A DNA stretch of 64,000 nt from positions 1 through 64,000 of the forward strand of contig JANQPB010000028.1 of assembly GCA_028285495.1 (NCBI GenBank), written 5' to 3'. The first letter of the stretch is position 1; the number at the start of each line of letters is the position of its first letter. Made by a program: the position numbers and the translations under genes. Shown piece by piece: positions 51,079 to 57,806 of this stretch. The notes under the pieces are model-generated. The model was given only the letters and a program-made list of their open reading frames with translations. It ran no database searches and was not told the origin of the DNA. The stretch is from Acidimicrobiales bacterium. GTDB lineage: Bacteria > Actinomycetota > Acidimicrobiia > Acidimicrobiales > SZUA-35.

Positions 51079-51378
51079 TTGGCCGAGAACGGGGTCCAGT
51101 TCGCCCGGCCGGAGGGCTGCTGGCATGGCAACGGCGACATCTGGTTCTCGTGCACCGGCGGCGGCGCCACCAACGTCGACGGCAGCCTCGTCGGCGAGCA
51201 CGGTGACGGTCTCGGACGGATCTGGAAGCTCGACCCGCTCGTTCGCACGCTCACGTCGGTCTTCCCGTCGACCGGTCCCGCCGTCCTCGGCTCCCCGGAC
51301 GACCTCACGGTCGCCCCGAGCGGAGCGGTGGTGATCTGGTGTGAGGACGATGCGCCGCTGCTGTGCCCCGCTGCGTGA
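51079..51378 (+). pseudogene. Fragment of a PhoX-type (DUF839) phosphatase gene
   Basis: The frame reads FARPEGCWHGNGDIWFSCTGGG, LGRIWKLDP, LTSVF and LGSPDDLTVAPSGAVVIWCEDD, the middle of the PhoX beta-propeller (family motifs RxEGxW..., GxGxIWxLDP, SPDNLxxxPxGxxxxCEDD). Only about 95 residues remain; no start region, no signal peptide and no C-terminal part follow. The stop comes after DDAPLLCPAA. It is a remnant, possibly brought in by transfer or duplication, and it splits the normally adjacent rsmD and coaD. Confidence 0.65.
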
Positions 51379-51503
51379 GACGGCCGCCGTGAATCGGTCG
51401 TGGCGCGCCCGCCGGCCTCGGTGCCGGCGGGGCAAACCTCGCTCCGGGTCCCCGGGCGACTACCGTTGGAGGTGCGGATCCGCTTCGAGGTGAATGAGAC
51501 GAG

Positions 51504-51992
51504 ATGGTCGTGGCGCTGTACCCGGGATCGTTCGATCCCGTCCATAACGGGCACGTTGCCGTCGCCGAGGTGGCGGCGACGTTGTTCGACGATCTGATCG
51601 TCGGCGTCGGGCACAACCCGGCCAAGCCGTCCGGCCTGCTCGATCCCGACGAGCGGATGCGTCTGCTGCGCGAGTCGCTCGCCCACCTGGACAACGTGAG
51701 GGTCGAGCCCTTCACCGGGCTGGTGACCGCGGCGGCAACCGATCTCGGAGCCGACTGCCTGATCAAGGGCATCCGCAGCGCCACCGACCTCGACGCCGAG
51801 ATGCTGCAGGCCAACATGAACGCCAAGACCGGGGGCGACCTGCCGACGGTGTTCCTGCCGGGGATCGGCGACCACGCCCTGATCTCGTCCCGGTACGTGC
51901 GGGAGATCGCAGCCCGCGGTGGTGACGTCAGCCGGGTGGTCCCGCAGGTGGTGGCCGAACGGCTGGCGGCTGTGGCGCTGGAGGGGAGTTAG
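51504..51992 (+). CDS. coaD: Pantetheine-phosphate adenylyltransferase (PPAT)
   Basis: 162 residues. YPGSFDPVHNGHVAVAEVA holds the HxGH nucleotide motif (14-17), SLAHLDNVRVEPFTGL the pantetheine region, and ISSRYVREIAARGGDVS the second nucleotide motif (usual ISSSxVRE, with Arg for the third Ser). It makes dephospho-CoA from phosphopantetheine and ATP. ATG at 51504 has a weak site; TACCGT lies near 51459, so a leader of about 35 nt is possible. The next gene starts three bases after its stop. Confidence 0.96.
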   Translation: MVVALYPGSFDPVHNGHVAVAEVAATLFDDLIVGVGHNPAKPSGLLDPDERMRLLRESLAHLDNVRVEPFTGLVTAAATDLGADCLIKGIRSATDLDAEMLQANMNAKTGGDLPTVFLPGIGDHALISSRYVREIAARGGDVSRVVPQVVAERLAAVALEGS

Positions 51993-51995
51993 CCC

Positions 51996-52739
51996 GTGGA
52001 CGATCGCTACGACGACTACGACGACGAGGACGATCTCGACGAGGGCGGCAACGGCGCCGGTCGTCGCGACGACCACGACGACATCCGCGACCCCGACACC
52101 ACGGGCCTGCCGAACCCCTACGCCGTGCCCGAGGTCGAGGAACTGCTCGAGGAGGCCATCGAGATCCTGGCCGAGGCGAGGCCGCTGCCGATGTCGACGA
52201 CGGTCAAGGTCAACCGCGACGAGCTCCTGCACCTCCTCGAACGGGCTCAGGAACAGCTGCCCGAGGAGCTTCGGGCCGCTCGCTGGCTGCTGAAGGAGCG
52301 CGACGACTTCGTCGCCCGGGCCCGCCAGGAGCACCAGGACCTGATCGACGAGGGTCGGGCCCAGGTCGGCCGGATGGTCGAGCGCCAGGAGATCGTGAAG
52401 GCGGCCGAGCTGCGGGCCCGCCAGATCGTCGGCGACGCCAAGGAGGAGGCCAACACGCTGAAGCGGCAGGTCGAGGACTACTGCGACCAGCGCCTGGCCA
52501 GCTTCGAGCAGGCCCTGACCCGGACGGTGGCCACGGTGCAGAAGGGCCGCGAGCGGTTGATGGCGACCGCAAAGGCCAACACGGAAGAGATCATGGCCGC
52601 CGCCGGTTCCGGTCGGGTGGACCACGAGATCGATCTCACCGGCGGCGAGCACGACCGGCGGAACGGCAACGGCTCCCGCCGACGTCAACTCGCCGACCGC
52701 GACGGCGCCGACCGGGACGCCCTCGATCGGGACCGCTGA
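51996..52739 (+). CDS. Coiled-coil, DivIVA-like protein (actinobacterial Rv2927c type)
   Basis: 247 residues. An acidic N-terminus (MDDRYDDYDDEDDLDEGG) leads to a long coiled coil (about 45-200): VEELLEEAIEILAEARPLP, LHLLERAQEQLPEELRAARWLLKE, AAELRARQIVGDAKEEANTLKRQVEDY. This pattern matches a DivIVA/F0F1-B-subunit-like family at the same place in other actinobacteria, between coaD and the DUF177-rpmF genes. It may organise envelope or growth zones; role unproven. GTG at 51996 lies three bases after coaD. A charged Arg/Asp tail ends it. Confidence 0.82.
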   Translation: MDDRYDDYDDEDDLDEGGNGAGRRDDHDDIRDPDTTGLPNPYAVPEVEELLEEAIEILAEARPLPMSTTVKVNRDELLHLLERAQEQLPEELRAARWLLKERDDFVARARQEHQDLIDEGRAQVGRMVERQEIVKAAELRARQIVGDAKEEANTLKRQVEDYCDQRLASFEQALTRTVATVQKGRERLMATAKANTEEIMAAAGSGRVDHEIDLTGGEHDRRNGNGSRRRQLADRDGADRDALDRDR

Positions 52740-52740
52740 C

Positions 52741-53331
52741 ATGACCGTCGGCGGAACCGACGGCGCGGGCTCGGGGGCCGAGCGAACGGCGAGCGCCCGG
52801 CCGGCCAGGTTGCTGGTCAACGTCGCCGATCTGCGGCGCCGGCTCGGTCAGCGTCGGGTCGAGCCGATCGAGGTGGTCCTGCCCCGGCAGACGGTGGTGG
52901 CGTCGTCGACGACGGACGGCCCGGTCGTCGGCGAGGTCACGGTCGAGTCGATCGAGCGTGGCGTGTCCGTGCACGGGCACGTCCGATTCGGCTGGGAGGG
53001 GGAGTGCCGCCGCTGCCTGGAGCTGACCGGTGGCGAGCTCGAGGTCGAGATCGACGAGATCTTCCAGGTCGGTGCCCCGGACGACTCCGACCTGCTACCG
53101 CTCGACGGCGACCAGATCGACCTCGTCCCGCTCGTCCGCGAGGCCGTCGTGCTGTCGTTGCCGCTGGCTCCGCTGTGTCGCCAGGACTGCCCCGGGCCCG
53201 ACCCGGACCGGTACCCGGCGAGGACCGAGATCGACCTGGCCGAGGAGCCGGCGTCGGCCGGTGGCGACGACGAACCGCCTCGCGATCCCCGTTGGGCCGC
53301 CCTCGACGAGCTCCGGCTCGGCGACAACTAG
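52741..53331 (+). CDS. DUF177 (YceD) family protein
   Basis: 196 residues. The YceD pattern is seen: LLVNVADLRRRLGQRR, the strands VVGEVTVESIERGVSVHGHVRF, the conserved ECRRCLELTGGELEVEIDEIF with a Cys pair, and LREAVVLSLPLAPLC with the family's late Cys (CRQDCPG). The family pairs with rpmF in nearly all bacteria and affects 23S rRNA. ATG at 52741 lies two bases after the upstream stop (TGACATG). Confidence 0.92.
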   Translation: MTVGGTDGAGSGAERTASARPARLLVNVADLRRRLGQRRVEPIEVVLPRQTVVASSTTDGPVVGEVTVESIERGVSVHGHVRFGWEGECRRCLELTGGELEVEIDEIFQVGAPDDSDLLPLDGDQIDLVPLVREAVVLSLPLAPLCRQDCPGPDPDRYPARTEIDLAEEPASAGGDDEPPRDPRWAALDELRLGDN

Positions 53332-53453
53332 CCCGAGCCGCCCCGGCCGACGATCGTCGCCGCCCGGTGGAGGACCGCCAGCCGCTGGGTAGTCTGTGGT
53401 GCTGGCCCATCAAGGCGCTGGGCCTCTGACGAGCGCTTGTCCAGGTTGACATC

Positions 53454-53633
53454 ATGGCTGTTCCCAAGAAGAAGAAGTCGAAGTCGAAGACCAGGAGTCG
53501 CCGGGCCTCGGCCTGGAAGCTCAGCGCTCCGTCGAAGAGCACCTGCGATCGCTGCGGGGCCACGAAGCTGCCCCACCGGGTGTGTCCCAGCTGCGGCTGG
53601 TACAAGGGCCGTCAGGCCATCGACGTCGCCTAG
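53454..53633 (+). CDS. rpmF: 50S ribosomal protein L32
   Basis: 59 residues, MAVPKKKKSKSKTRSRRAS at the N-terminus then two Cys pairs (CDRCGATKLPHRVCPSCG) that bind zinc, and GWYKGRQAIDV at the end. This is the zinc-containing L32. It was found by reading the DNA after DUF177. A TAGTCT box at 53390-53395 gives a leader of about 50 nt with a GCCCA...TGGGC pair before the ATG. 108 bp with no gene separate it from plsX. Confidence 0.97.
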   Translation: MAVPKKKKSKSKTRSRRASAWKLSAPSKSTCDRCGATKLPHRVCPSCGWYKGRQAIDVA

Positions 53634-53741
53634 CGCCGTGACCAGCAACGTTCGCACGGGTCTGCCCGTGTGGCTGGCGGCGCTGGCAAGGACGCAGGAG
53701 GACCGCCGACACGGCGCTCGCTCGCAGCGCATCGCTCGGCG

Positions 53742-54779
53742 ATGAGCGACAACGGATCCGACCGCCCGGCGGGCGACGACCACCTGCCGGTCGCAGTCGA
53801 CGCCATGGGGGGCGACGAGGCCCCCGAGATCGTGGTTCGCGGCGCCATCGAGGCGGCCGAGAGCCACGGCACCCCGGTGCTGCTGGTCGGCGACCCCGAT
53901 CGGCTCGGCGACACCGGGGGCCTGCCGATCGAGCCGGCCACCGAGGTGGTCGAGATGGGCGCCGACCCGGCGAAGGCGGTCCGCCGGCTGAAGGACTCGT
54001 CGATCGTCCGGGCGGCCGAGGCGGTCCGCGACGGGCGGGCGTCCGCCCTGCTGAGCGCCGGCAACACCGGTGCGGCGATGGCCGCCTCGCTGCTGCGGAT
54101 GGGGCGGATCAAGGGCGTGGCCAGGCCGGCGATCGCCGTGCCCTTCCCCGTGCTCGGCTCGACCCCGACGACCCTGCTCGACTGTGGCGCCAACGCCGAC
54201 TGCCAACCCGAGTGGCTCGTGCAGTTCGCCCGGCTCGGCACCGCCTACGCCCGCCACCGCTTCGACCTGGAGCGGCCCCGGGTCGCCATCCTCACCATCG
54301 GTGAAGAGGCCGGCAAGGGCAACAGCCTCGTCAAGGAGGCCTGCGAGCTGCTGGAGGAGCCGGAGTGGGCGGAGGCCTGCGGGGCGTCCTACGTCGGCAA
54401 CATCGAGGGCGGTGACCTGATGGCCGGCCTGGCCGATGTCGTGGTCTGCGACGGGTTCACCGGCAACGTCACCCTGAAGTCGCTCGAGGGCGGGTTCGAC
54501 ATCTTCAAGGCGTCGACCAGGCGGGCCCTGGCCGATCGGGCCGAGCTGGCCGGGCTCGACGGCGTCATCGGCGAGGCGCTCGACCCCCTCTACGACGGCG
54601 TGTTCAACGCCAGCAGGACGGGTGCCGCCATGCTGCTGGGGACCCGGGGTGTCACCCTGATCGCCCACGGGTCTTCATCACAATCGACGATTGCGAACGC
54701 GATTCAAACAGCAGACGAGATGGCTCGGGCCGGGATTCTCGATGCGATCCGCCAGGCGGTCGGCGCTCCGGCACCCTGA
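53742..54779 (+). CDS. plsX: Phosphate acyltransferase PlsX
   Basis: 345 residues. PVAVDAMGGDEAPEIVVRGA is the PlsX N-terminus, and RDGRASALLSAGNTGAAMAAS and DCGANADCQPEWLVQFA are typical. It makes acyl-phosphate from acyl-ACP for phospholipid synthesis and is the usual neighbour of acpP. ATG at 53742 is chosen by family length. The last codons (54670-54720) are unusually AT-rich for this genome. Followed by an AT-rich stem-loop and the acpP promoter. Confidence 0.95.
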   Translation: MSDNGSDRPAGDDHLPVAVDAMGGDEAPEIVVRGAIEAAESHGTPVLLVGDPDRLGDTGGLPIEPATEVVEMGADPAKAVRRLKDSSIVRAAEAVRDGRASALLSAGNTGAAMAASLLRMGRIKGVARPAIAVPFPVLGSTPTTLLDCGANADCQPEWLVQFARLGTAYARHRFDLERPRVAILTIGEEAGKGNSLVKEACELLEEPEWAEACGASYVGNIEGGDLMAGLADVVVCDGFTGNVTLKSLEGGFDIFKASTRRALADRAELAGLDGVIGEALDPLYDGVFNASRTGAAMLLGTRGVTLIAHGSSSQSTIANAIQTADEMARAGILDAIRQAVGAPAP

Positions 54780-54836
54780 GAGACCGCCTGATCCAGCCGG
54801 TGGAGCGCTCCACAGGCCCCTCACCTGGTCAAACAC

Positions 54837-54858
54837 CCAAAGAACAACGGTTCTTTGG
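54837..54858. promoter_or_regulatory. Perfect inverted repeat with GAAC-N4-GTTC core upstream of acpP
   Basis: CCAAAGAAC and GTTCTTTGG pair over 9 bp with loop AACG. The core GAAC-N4-GTTC equals the LexA (SOS) box core of Gram-positive bacteria, although the usual flanks are C/G here replaced by A/T. It ends directly before the TAAACT -10 box, in the polymerase spacer, so a repressor bound here would block acpP and the genes after it. It may instead be a hairpin; there is no T run. Confidence 0.5.
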
Positions 54859-54864
54859 TAAACT
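54859..54864 (+). promoter_or_regulatory. -10 box (TAAACT) of the acpP-rnc operon
   Basis: TAAACT next to the inverted repeat is the best -10 match. The start would be near 54871, leaving a leader of about 130 nt before acpP. This is unusually long for this genome. Confidence 0.45.
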
Positions 54865-54999
54865 ACCGCCGACGTTGGGCGTGCCTTCTGCCATTTGTCG
54901 AGCCCGAGGACCGGCCTCTGGCTCCCGTCGGCAAGGGTGAGCAGTGCCCCGACGTCGTGTGGCCTCGCCCCGTCTGGGCTTGGTTCGAGGAGTCCGAGC

Positions 55000-55299
55000 A
55001 TGCCGGCTGAAACCCACATGGAGCAGTCACCGATGACGCGCAACGAGGTGTTCGAGCTGATTCGCGACCGACTGTCCGACATTCTCGAGATCGAGCCTGA
55101 CCAGATCCGCGAGGGCGATTCCTTCGCCGACGATCTCGAGGCCGACTCGCTGGCCCTGATCGAGCTGGTCGAGGCGCTCGAGGAGGAGCTGGGCGAGCGG
55201 ACGGTCGGTTTCCGCATCGACGACGAGGACCTCCAGGACCTGAAGAGCGTCCGGGATGCGGTCGACTACGTCCACGGCAAAGTCGGAGACGAATCCTGA
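55000..55299 (+). CDS. acpP: Acyl carrier protein
   Basis: 99 residues. The phosphopantetheine site is EADSLALIELVEALEEE with Ser50 (DSL motif). The C-terminal helix DEDLQDLKSVRDAVDYV is typical. ATG at 55000 lies six bases after CGAGGAG; ATG at 55018 and 55033 are alternatives, the last giving the more usual ~88-residue form. It carries growing fatty-acyl chains. Its stop overlaps a possible CTG start of rnc. Confidence 0.95.
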   Translation: MPAETHMEQSPMTRNEVFELIRDRLSDILEIEPDQIREGDSFADDLEADSLALIELVEALEEELGERTVGFRIDDEDLQDLKSVRDAVDYVHGKVGDES

Positions 55300-55334
55300 G
55301 CAGTGGTCGTCAGCTCGAGGCGTTCTGCGAACGG

Positions 55335-56021
55335 TTGGGCCACCGTTTCAGCGACCAGGGGTTGCTGACGCTCGCCCTGACCCATCGGAGCTACTGCGCC
55401 GAGAATCCGGCCACGGCTTCGAACGAGCGGCTGGAGTTCCTCGGCGACTCGGTGCTCGGGCTGGTCGTGACCGACTACATCTACACCTCGTACACCTCGC
55501 TGCCCGAGGGGCAGCTGGCCAAGCTGCGGGCCTCGGTGGTGAACACGATCACCCTGGCCGAGCTGGGCGCCGGGCTCGGCGTCGGCGAGCTGCTGCGCCT
55601 CGGCAAGGGCGAGGACCAGTCGGGCGGCCGGGAGAAGGAGTCGATCCTGGCCGACGCGCTCGAAGCGCTGTTCGGCGCCGTCTACGTCGACGGCGGCTGG
55701 ATGGCGGCCCGGCAGGTGATCCTCGACCTCACCCACGACGCCATCGTCGAGGCGGCCGAGCAGCCCGGTCGCAAGGACTACAAGACCCAGCTGCAGGAGC
55801 TGACCGCCCGATTGTCGCTCGGCACCCCGGTGTACGAGATCAGTGGCTCCGGGCCGGATCACGACAAGCGGTTCACCGCCGTGACCATCGTCGACGGCGT
55901 GGCCAGAGGCCACGGCGCCGGCACCTCGAAGAAGCGGGCCGAGCAGGTTGCGGCCCGATCCGCCTACACGGCGGTCATGACCCTCGTCGAGAACGGGGAG
56001 CTGTCCGATGACCACGCCTGA
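55335..56021 (+). CDS. rnc: Ribonuclease III
   Basis: 228 residues from TTG at 55335. NERLEFLGDSVLGLVVTDY is the RNase III catalytic signature, and ADALEALFGAVYVDGG gives the second acidic site. The double-stranded RNA-binding domain (DYKTQLQELTARLS, RGHGAGTSKKRAEQVAA) ends it. It cuts dsRNA in rRNA and mRNA maturation. The usual N-terminal helix is encoded further upstream to an in-frame CTG at 55296 with a GGAG site seven bases before it; that codon, overlapping the acpP stop as CTGA, may be the real start. The C-terminus ELSDDHA comes from the first unit of a tandem repeat. Confidence 0.93.
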   Translation: MGHRFSDQGLLTLALTHRSYCAENPATASNERLEFLGDSVLGLVVTDYIYTSYTSLPEGQLAKLRASVVNTITLAELGAGLGVGELLRLGKGEDQSGGREKESILADALEALFGAVYVDGGWMAARQVILDLTHDAIVEAAEQPGRKDYKTQLQELTARLSLGTPVYEISGSGPDHDKRFTAVTIVDGVARGHGAGTSKKRAEQVAARSAYTAVMTLVENGELSDDHA

Positions 56022-56276
56022 GTCGCCAACCGGCGCCCTCGGTCCTGATCACCGGGCCGCTCGACCGCCGAGACGCGATTGATGGTGAGCTGTCCGATGA
56101 CCACGTCCGAGCGCCGATCGGTGCCCTCGGTCCCTATCACCGGCCGCTCGACCGTCGAGACCAGATTGATGGTGAGCTGTCCGATGACCACCTCCGGGCG
56201 CCGATCGGTGCCCTCGGATGCGATCGCCGAGCCGCTCGACCGTCGATATCAGATTGGAGAGCTGTCCGATGACCAC
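55998..56276 (+). repeat. Four-copy ~87-nt tandem repeat between rnc and mutM
   Basis: The 18-nt core gagctgtccgatgaccac recurs at 55998, 56087, 56174 and 56259 (spacings 89, 87 and 85). The middle of each unit also repeats (cgatcggtgccctcgg; ccgctcgaccgtcgaga). Unit 1 is the end of rnc; unit 4 is the mutM start. In each core, ATGACCAC gives a start codon, and the rnc frame gives ELSDDHA with a stop in units 1 and 4. The array looks like a tandem duplication of an ancestral rnc/mutM overlap. Confidence 0.9.
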
Positions 56277-57108
56277 GCTTGAGCTCCCGGAGATCGAGAC
56301 ACTGCGTCGCGATCTCGAGCGGGAGACGGCCGGCCGCAAGATCAAGAGCGTCGAGGCTGCGGTGCTGAAGCCGCTTGTCGGCATCAAGCAGCGCAAGGAC
56401 TTCGGTCGCAACCTCATCGGGGCGAAGGTCGTCACCGCCGAGCGCCGAGGGCTGTACCTGCTGCTGCGGCTCGACAACGAGCACACGATCGTGATCACGC
56501 TCGGCGAGAACGGTCGGCTCGAGCGGACGGCGACCAAGGACGCCAAGGCCGACGACATCGCCGCCGTCATCACCTTCACCCAGGGCGGTGACCTGCGGTT
56601 CGCCGATCGCAAGGGCACCAGCACCCTGCAGGTCGTTGCCGACGAGCAGCTCGACGAGGTGCTCCCCGGCCCGGACGAGACCGGGCTCGACCTGTTGGAG
56701 AACCCGCTCTCGTGGGTCGACTTCGGTCGCATGATGTTGGCCCACAAGGCCCCGCTCAAGCTGCTGCTCACCGACCCCGAGGTGTTCGTCGGGATCGGTG
56801 ACATCTACTCGAACGAGATCCTGTTCGATGCCGGCCTCCGCCACGACCGGGTCTCGGCCGAGCTGTCGACCCAGGAGATCCGCCGGCTCTACCGGTCGGT
56901 CGTCGGGATCCTCCACGACGCGATCAAGTACCGGGGCACCTCGCTCGAGGACCGACCGTTCACCGACCTCACCGGCACCCACGGCGAGTTCGGCGAGCAC
57001 CTCGCGGTCTACGGCAAGGCGGGCGAGCTGAGCCCGCGCTCCCGTGAGCCGATCCGCAAGACCAGCTTCAAGCACCAGGTCGTCTACTTCTGCAACACCC
57101 AGGTGTGA
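56269..57108 (+). CDS. mutM: Fpg/Nei-type DNA glycosylase homologue lacking catalytic and zinc residues
   Basis: 279 residues, clearly homologous to Fpg over the full length (LPEIETLRRDLE, FVGIGDIYSNEILFDAGLRHDR, AVYGKAGE). But the catalytic N-terminal Pro is replaced: the start reads MTTLELPE, with Leu4 where Pro1 should be and three extra residues before Glu5. The catalytic Lys (RRAKYLL in E. coli) is Leu62 (RRGLYLL), the intercalating Met is Glu80 (TLGENG), the helix-two-turn-helix Asn is Asp178 (GIGDIY), and three of the four zinc Cys are Ser255, Ser258 and Gln278 (only Cys275 left). It sits at the canonical rnc-mutM-smc place. Glycosylase activity is unlikely; DNA binding may remain. Confidence 0.85.
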   Translation: MTTLELPEIETLRRDLERETAGRKIKSVEAAVLKPLVGIKQRKDFGRNLIGAKVVTAERRGLYLLLRLDNEHTIVITLGENGRLERTATKDAKADDIAAVITFTQGGDLRFADRKGTSTLQVVADEQLDEVLPGPDETGLDLLENPLSWVDFGRMMLAHKAPLKLLLTDPEVFVGIGDIYSNEILFDAGLRHDRVSAELSTQEIRRLYRSVVGILHDAIKYRGTSLEDRPFTDLTGTHGEFGEHLAVYGKAGELSPRSREPIRKTSFKHQVVYFCNTQV

Positions 57109-57129
57109 TCGAGGCTTCGCCTCGGATCA
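57106..57129 (+). terminator. Hairpin over the mutM stop codon
   Basis: TGATCGAGGC and GCCTCGGATCA pair with one bulge and a TTC loop, starting at the mutM stop itself. There is no T run. A GC hairpin terminator is plausible, and it would separate mutM from the ClbS-like gene, which has its own promoter. Confidence 0.55.
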
Positions 57130-57161
57130 GCCCGAGTCTCGACTGCGGCGAGACGTCGCAG

Positions 57162-57167
57162 TAGAGT
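57162..57167 (+). promoter_or_regulatory. -10 box (TAGAGT) of the ClbS/DfsB-like gene with nested inverted repeats
   Basis: TAGAGT ends eight bases before the ATG at 57176. Directly upstream lie GTCTCG/CGAGAC (57136-57154) and ACTGCG/CGCAGT (57142-57162), which overlap each other and the -10 box. They could be a repressor site. Confidence 0.5.
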
Positions 57168-57175
57168 GCGCGCCC

Positions 57176-57673
57176 ATGCCGGCCGCCGCGAGTAGGGACG
57201 AGCTCCTCGCCGTCACCAACCGCGAGTACGCCAAGCTGACCGCCCTGCTCGACGGCATCCCCGACGCCGTCGCCCTGGCCCCGGACGACGACGACACGTC
57301 GATCAAGGACGTCGTCGCCCACCGGGCCCACTGGATCGGGCTCTTCCTCGGCTGGTACCGCGACGGGCTGGCCGGGCGGGAGGTCCACCTGCCGGCCGAG
57401 GGCTACAAGTGGAACGAGCTGCCCCGGTACAACGCCGACCTGCGGGCCCGTCAGCGGGACCTCGGCTGGCCGGAGGCACGGGCCCAGCTCGACGAGGCCA
57501 ACCGGCGGCTGGTCGCCCTCCTGGAGGCGGCCACCGACGACGACCTCTACGGCGGGCCGATGGCCGGCGGCAACAACCACTGGCCGCCCGGCCGGTGGGC
57601 CGAGTCGGCCGGCCCGAGCCACTTCCGGTCGGCCGCCAAGTACGTGCGAGCCCGCCTCCGAGCCATCGGCTGA
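57176..57673 (+). CDS. ClbS/DfsB-family four-helix bundle protein (DUF1706)
   Basis: 165 residues. The family pattern is exact: SRDELLAVTNREYAKLTALLDGIP, DTSIKDVVAHRAHWIGLFLGWY, GYKWNELPRYNADLRARQRDLGW and AGPSHFRSAAKYVRARLR. ClbS hydrolyses and so disarms the genotoxin colibactin; other members have unknown roles, and this family is widespread without toxin genes. Histidines of AHRAHW and the Lys-Trp-Asn of YKWNEL are kept. ATG at 57176 is leaderless by position. Confidence 0.9.
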   Translation: MPAAASRDELLAVTNREYAKLTALLDGIPDAVALAPDDDDTSIKDVVAHRAHWIGLFLGWYRDGLAGREVHLPAEGYKWNELPRYNADLRARQRDLGWPEARAQLDEANRRLVALLEAATDDDLYGGPMAGGNNHWPPGRWAESAGPSHFRSAAKYVRARLRAIG

Positions 57674-57806
57674 CCACCGGCCGGCCGGCCCCGGTCCGGT
57701 CGTCGGCGTCGACGCCTCCACCTGCGAGGGGCGCGTGCAGCCTAGGATCGAGTGGTTCCGACTGCGGGTCGTCGCCGGGCGGCCCGCGTGCTGAGCGGGT
57801 GATCGA

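Noticed and set aside
56079..56282. A 67-codon plus-strand ORF inside the rnc/mutM repeat array
   Set aside because: It only arises because the repeat units share a frame; the peptide repeats itself (MVSCPMTTS) and ends at the unit 4 stop. Better read as a repeat by-product, though its starts may be used.
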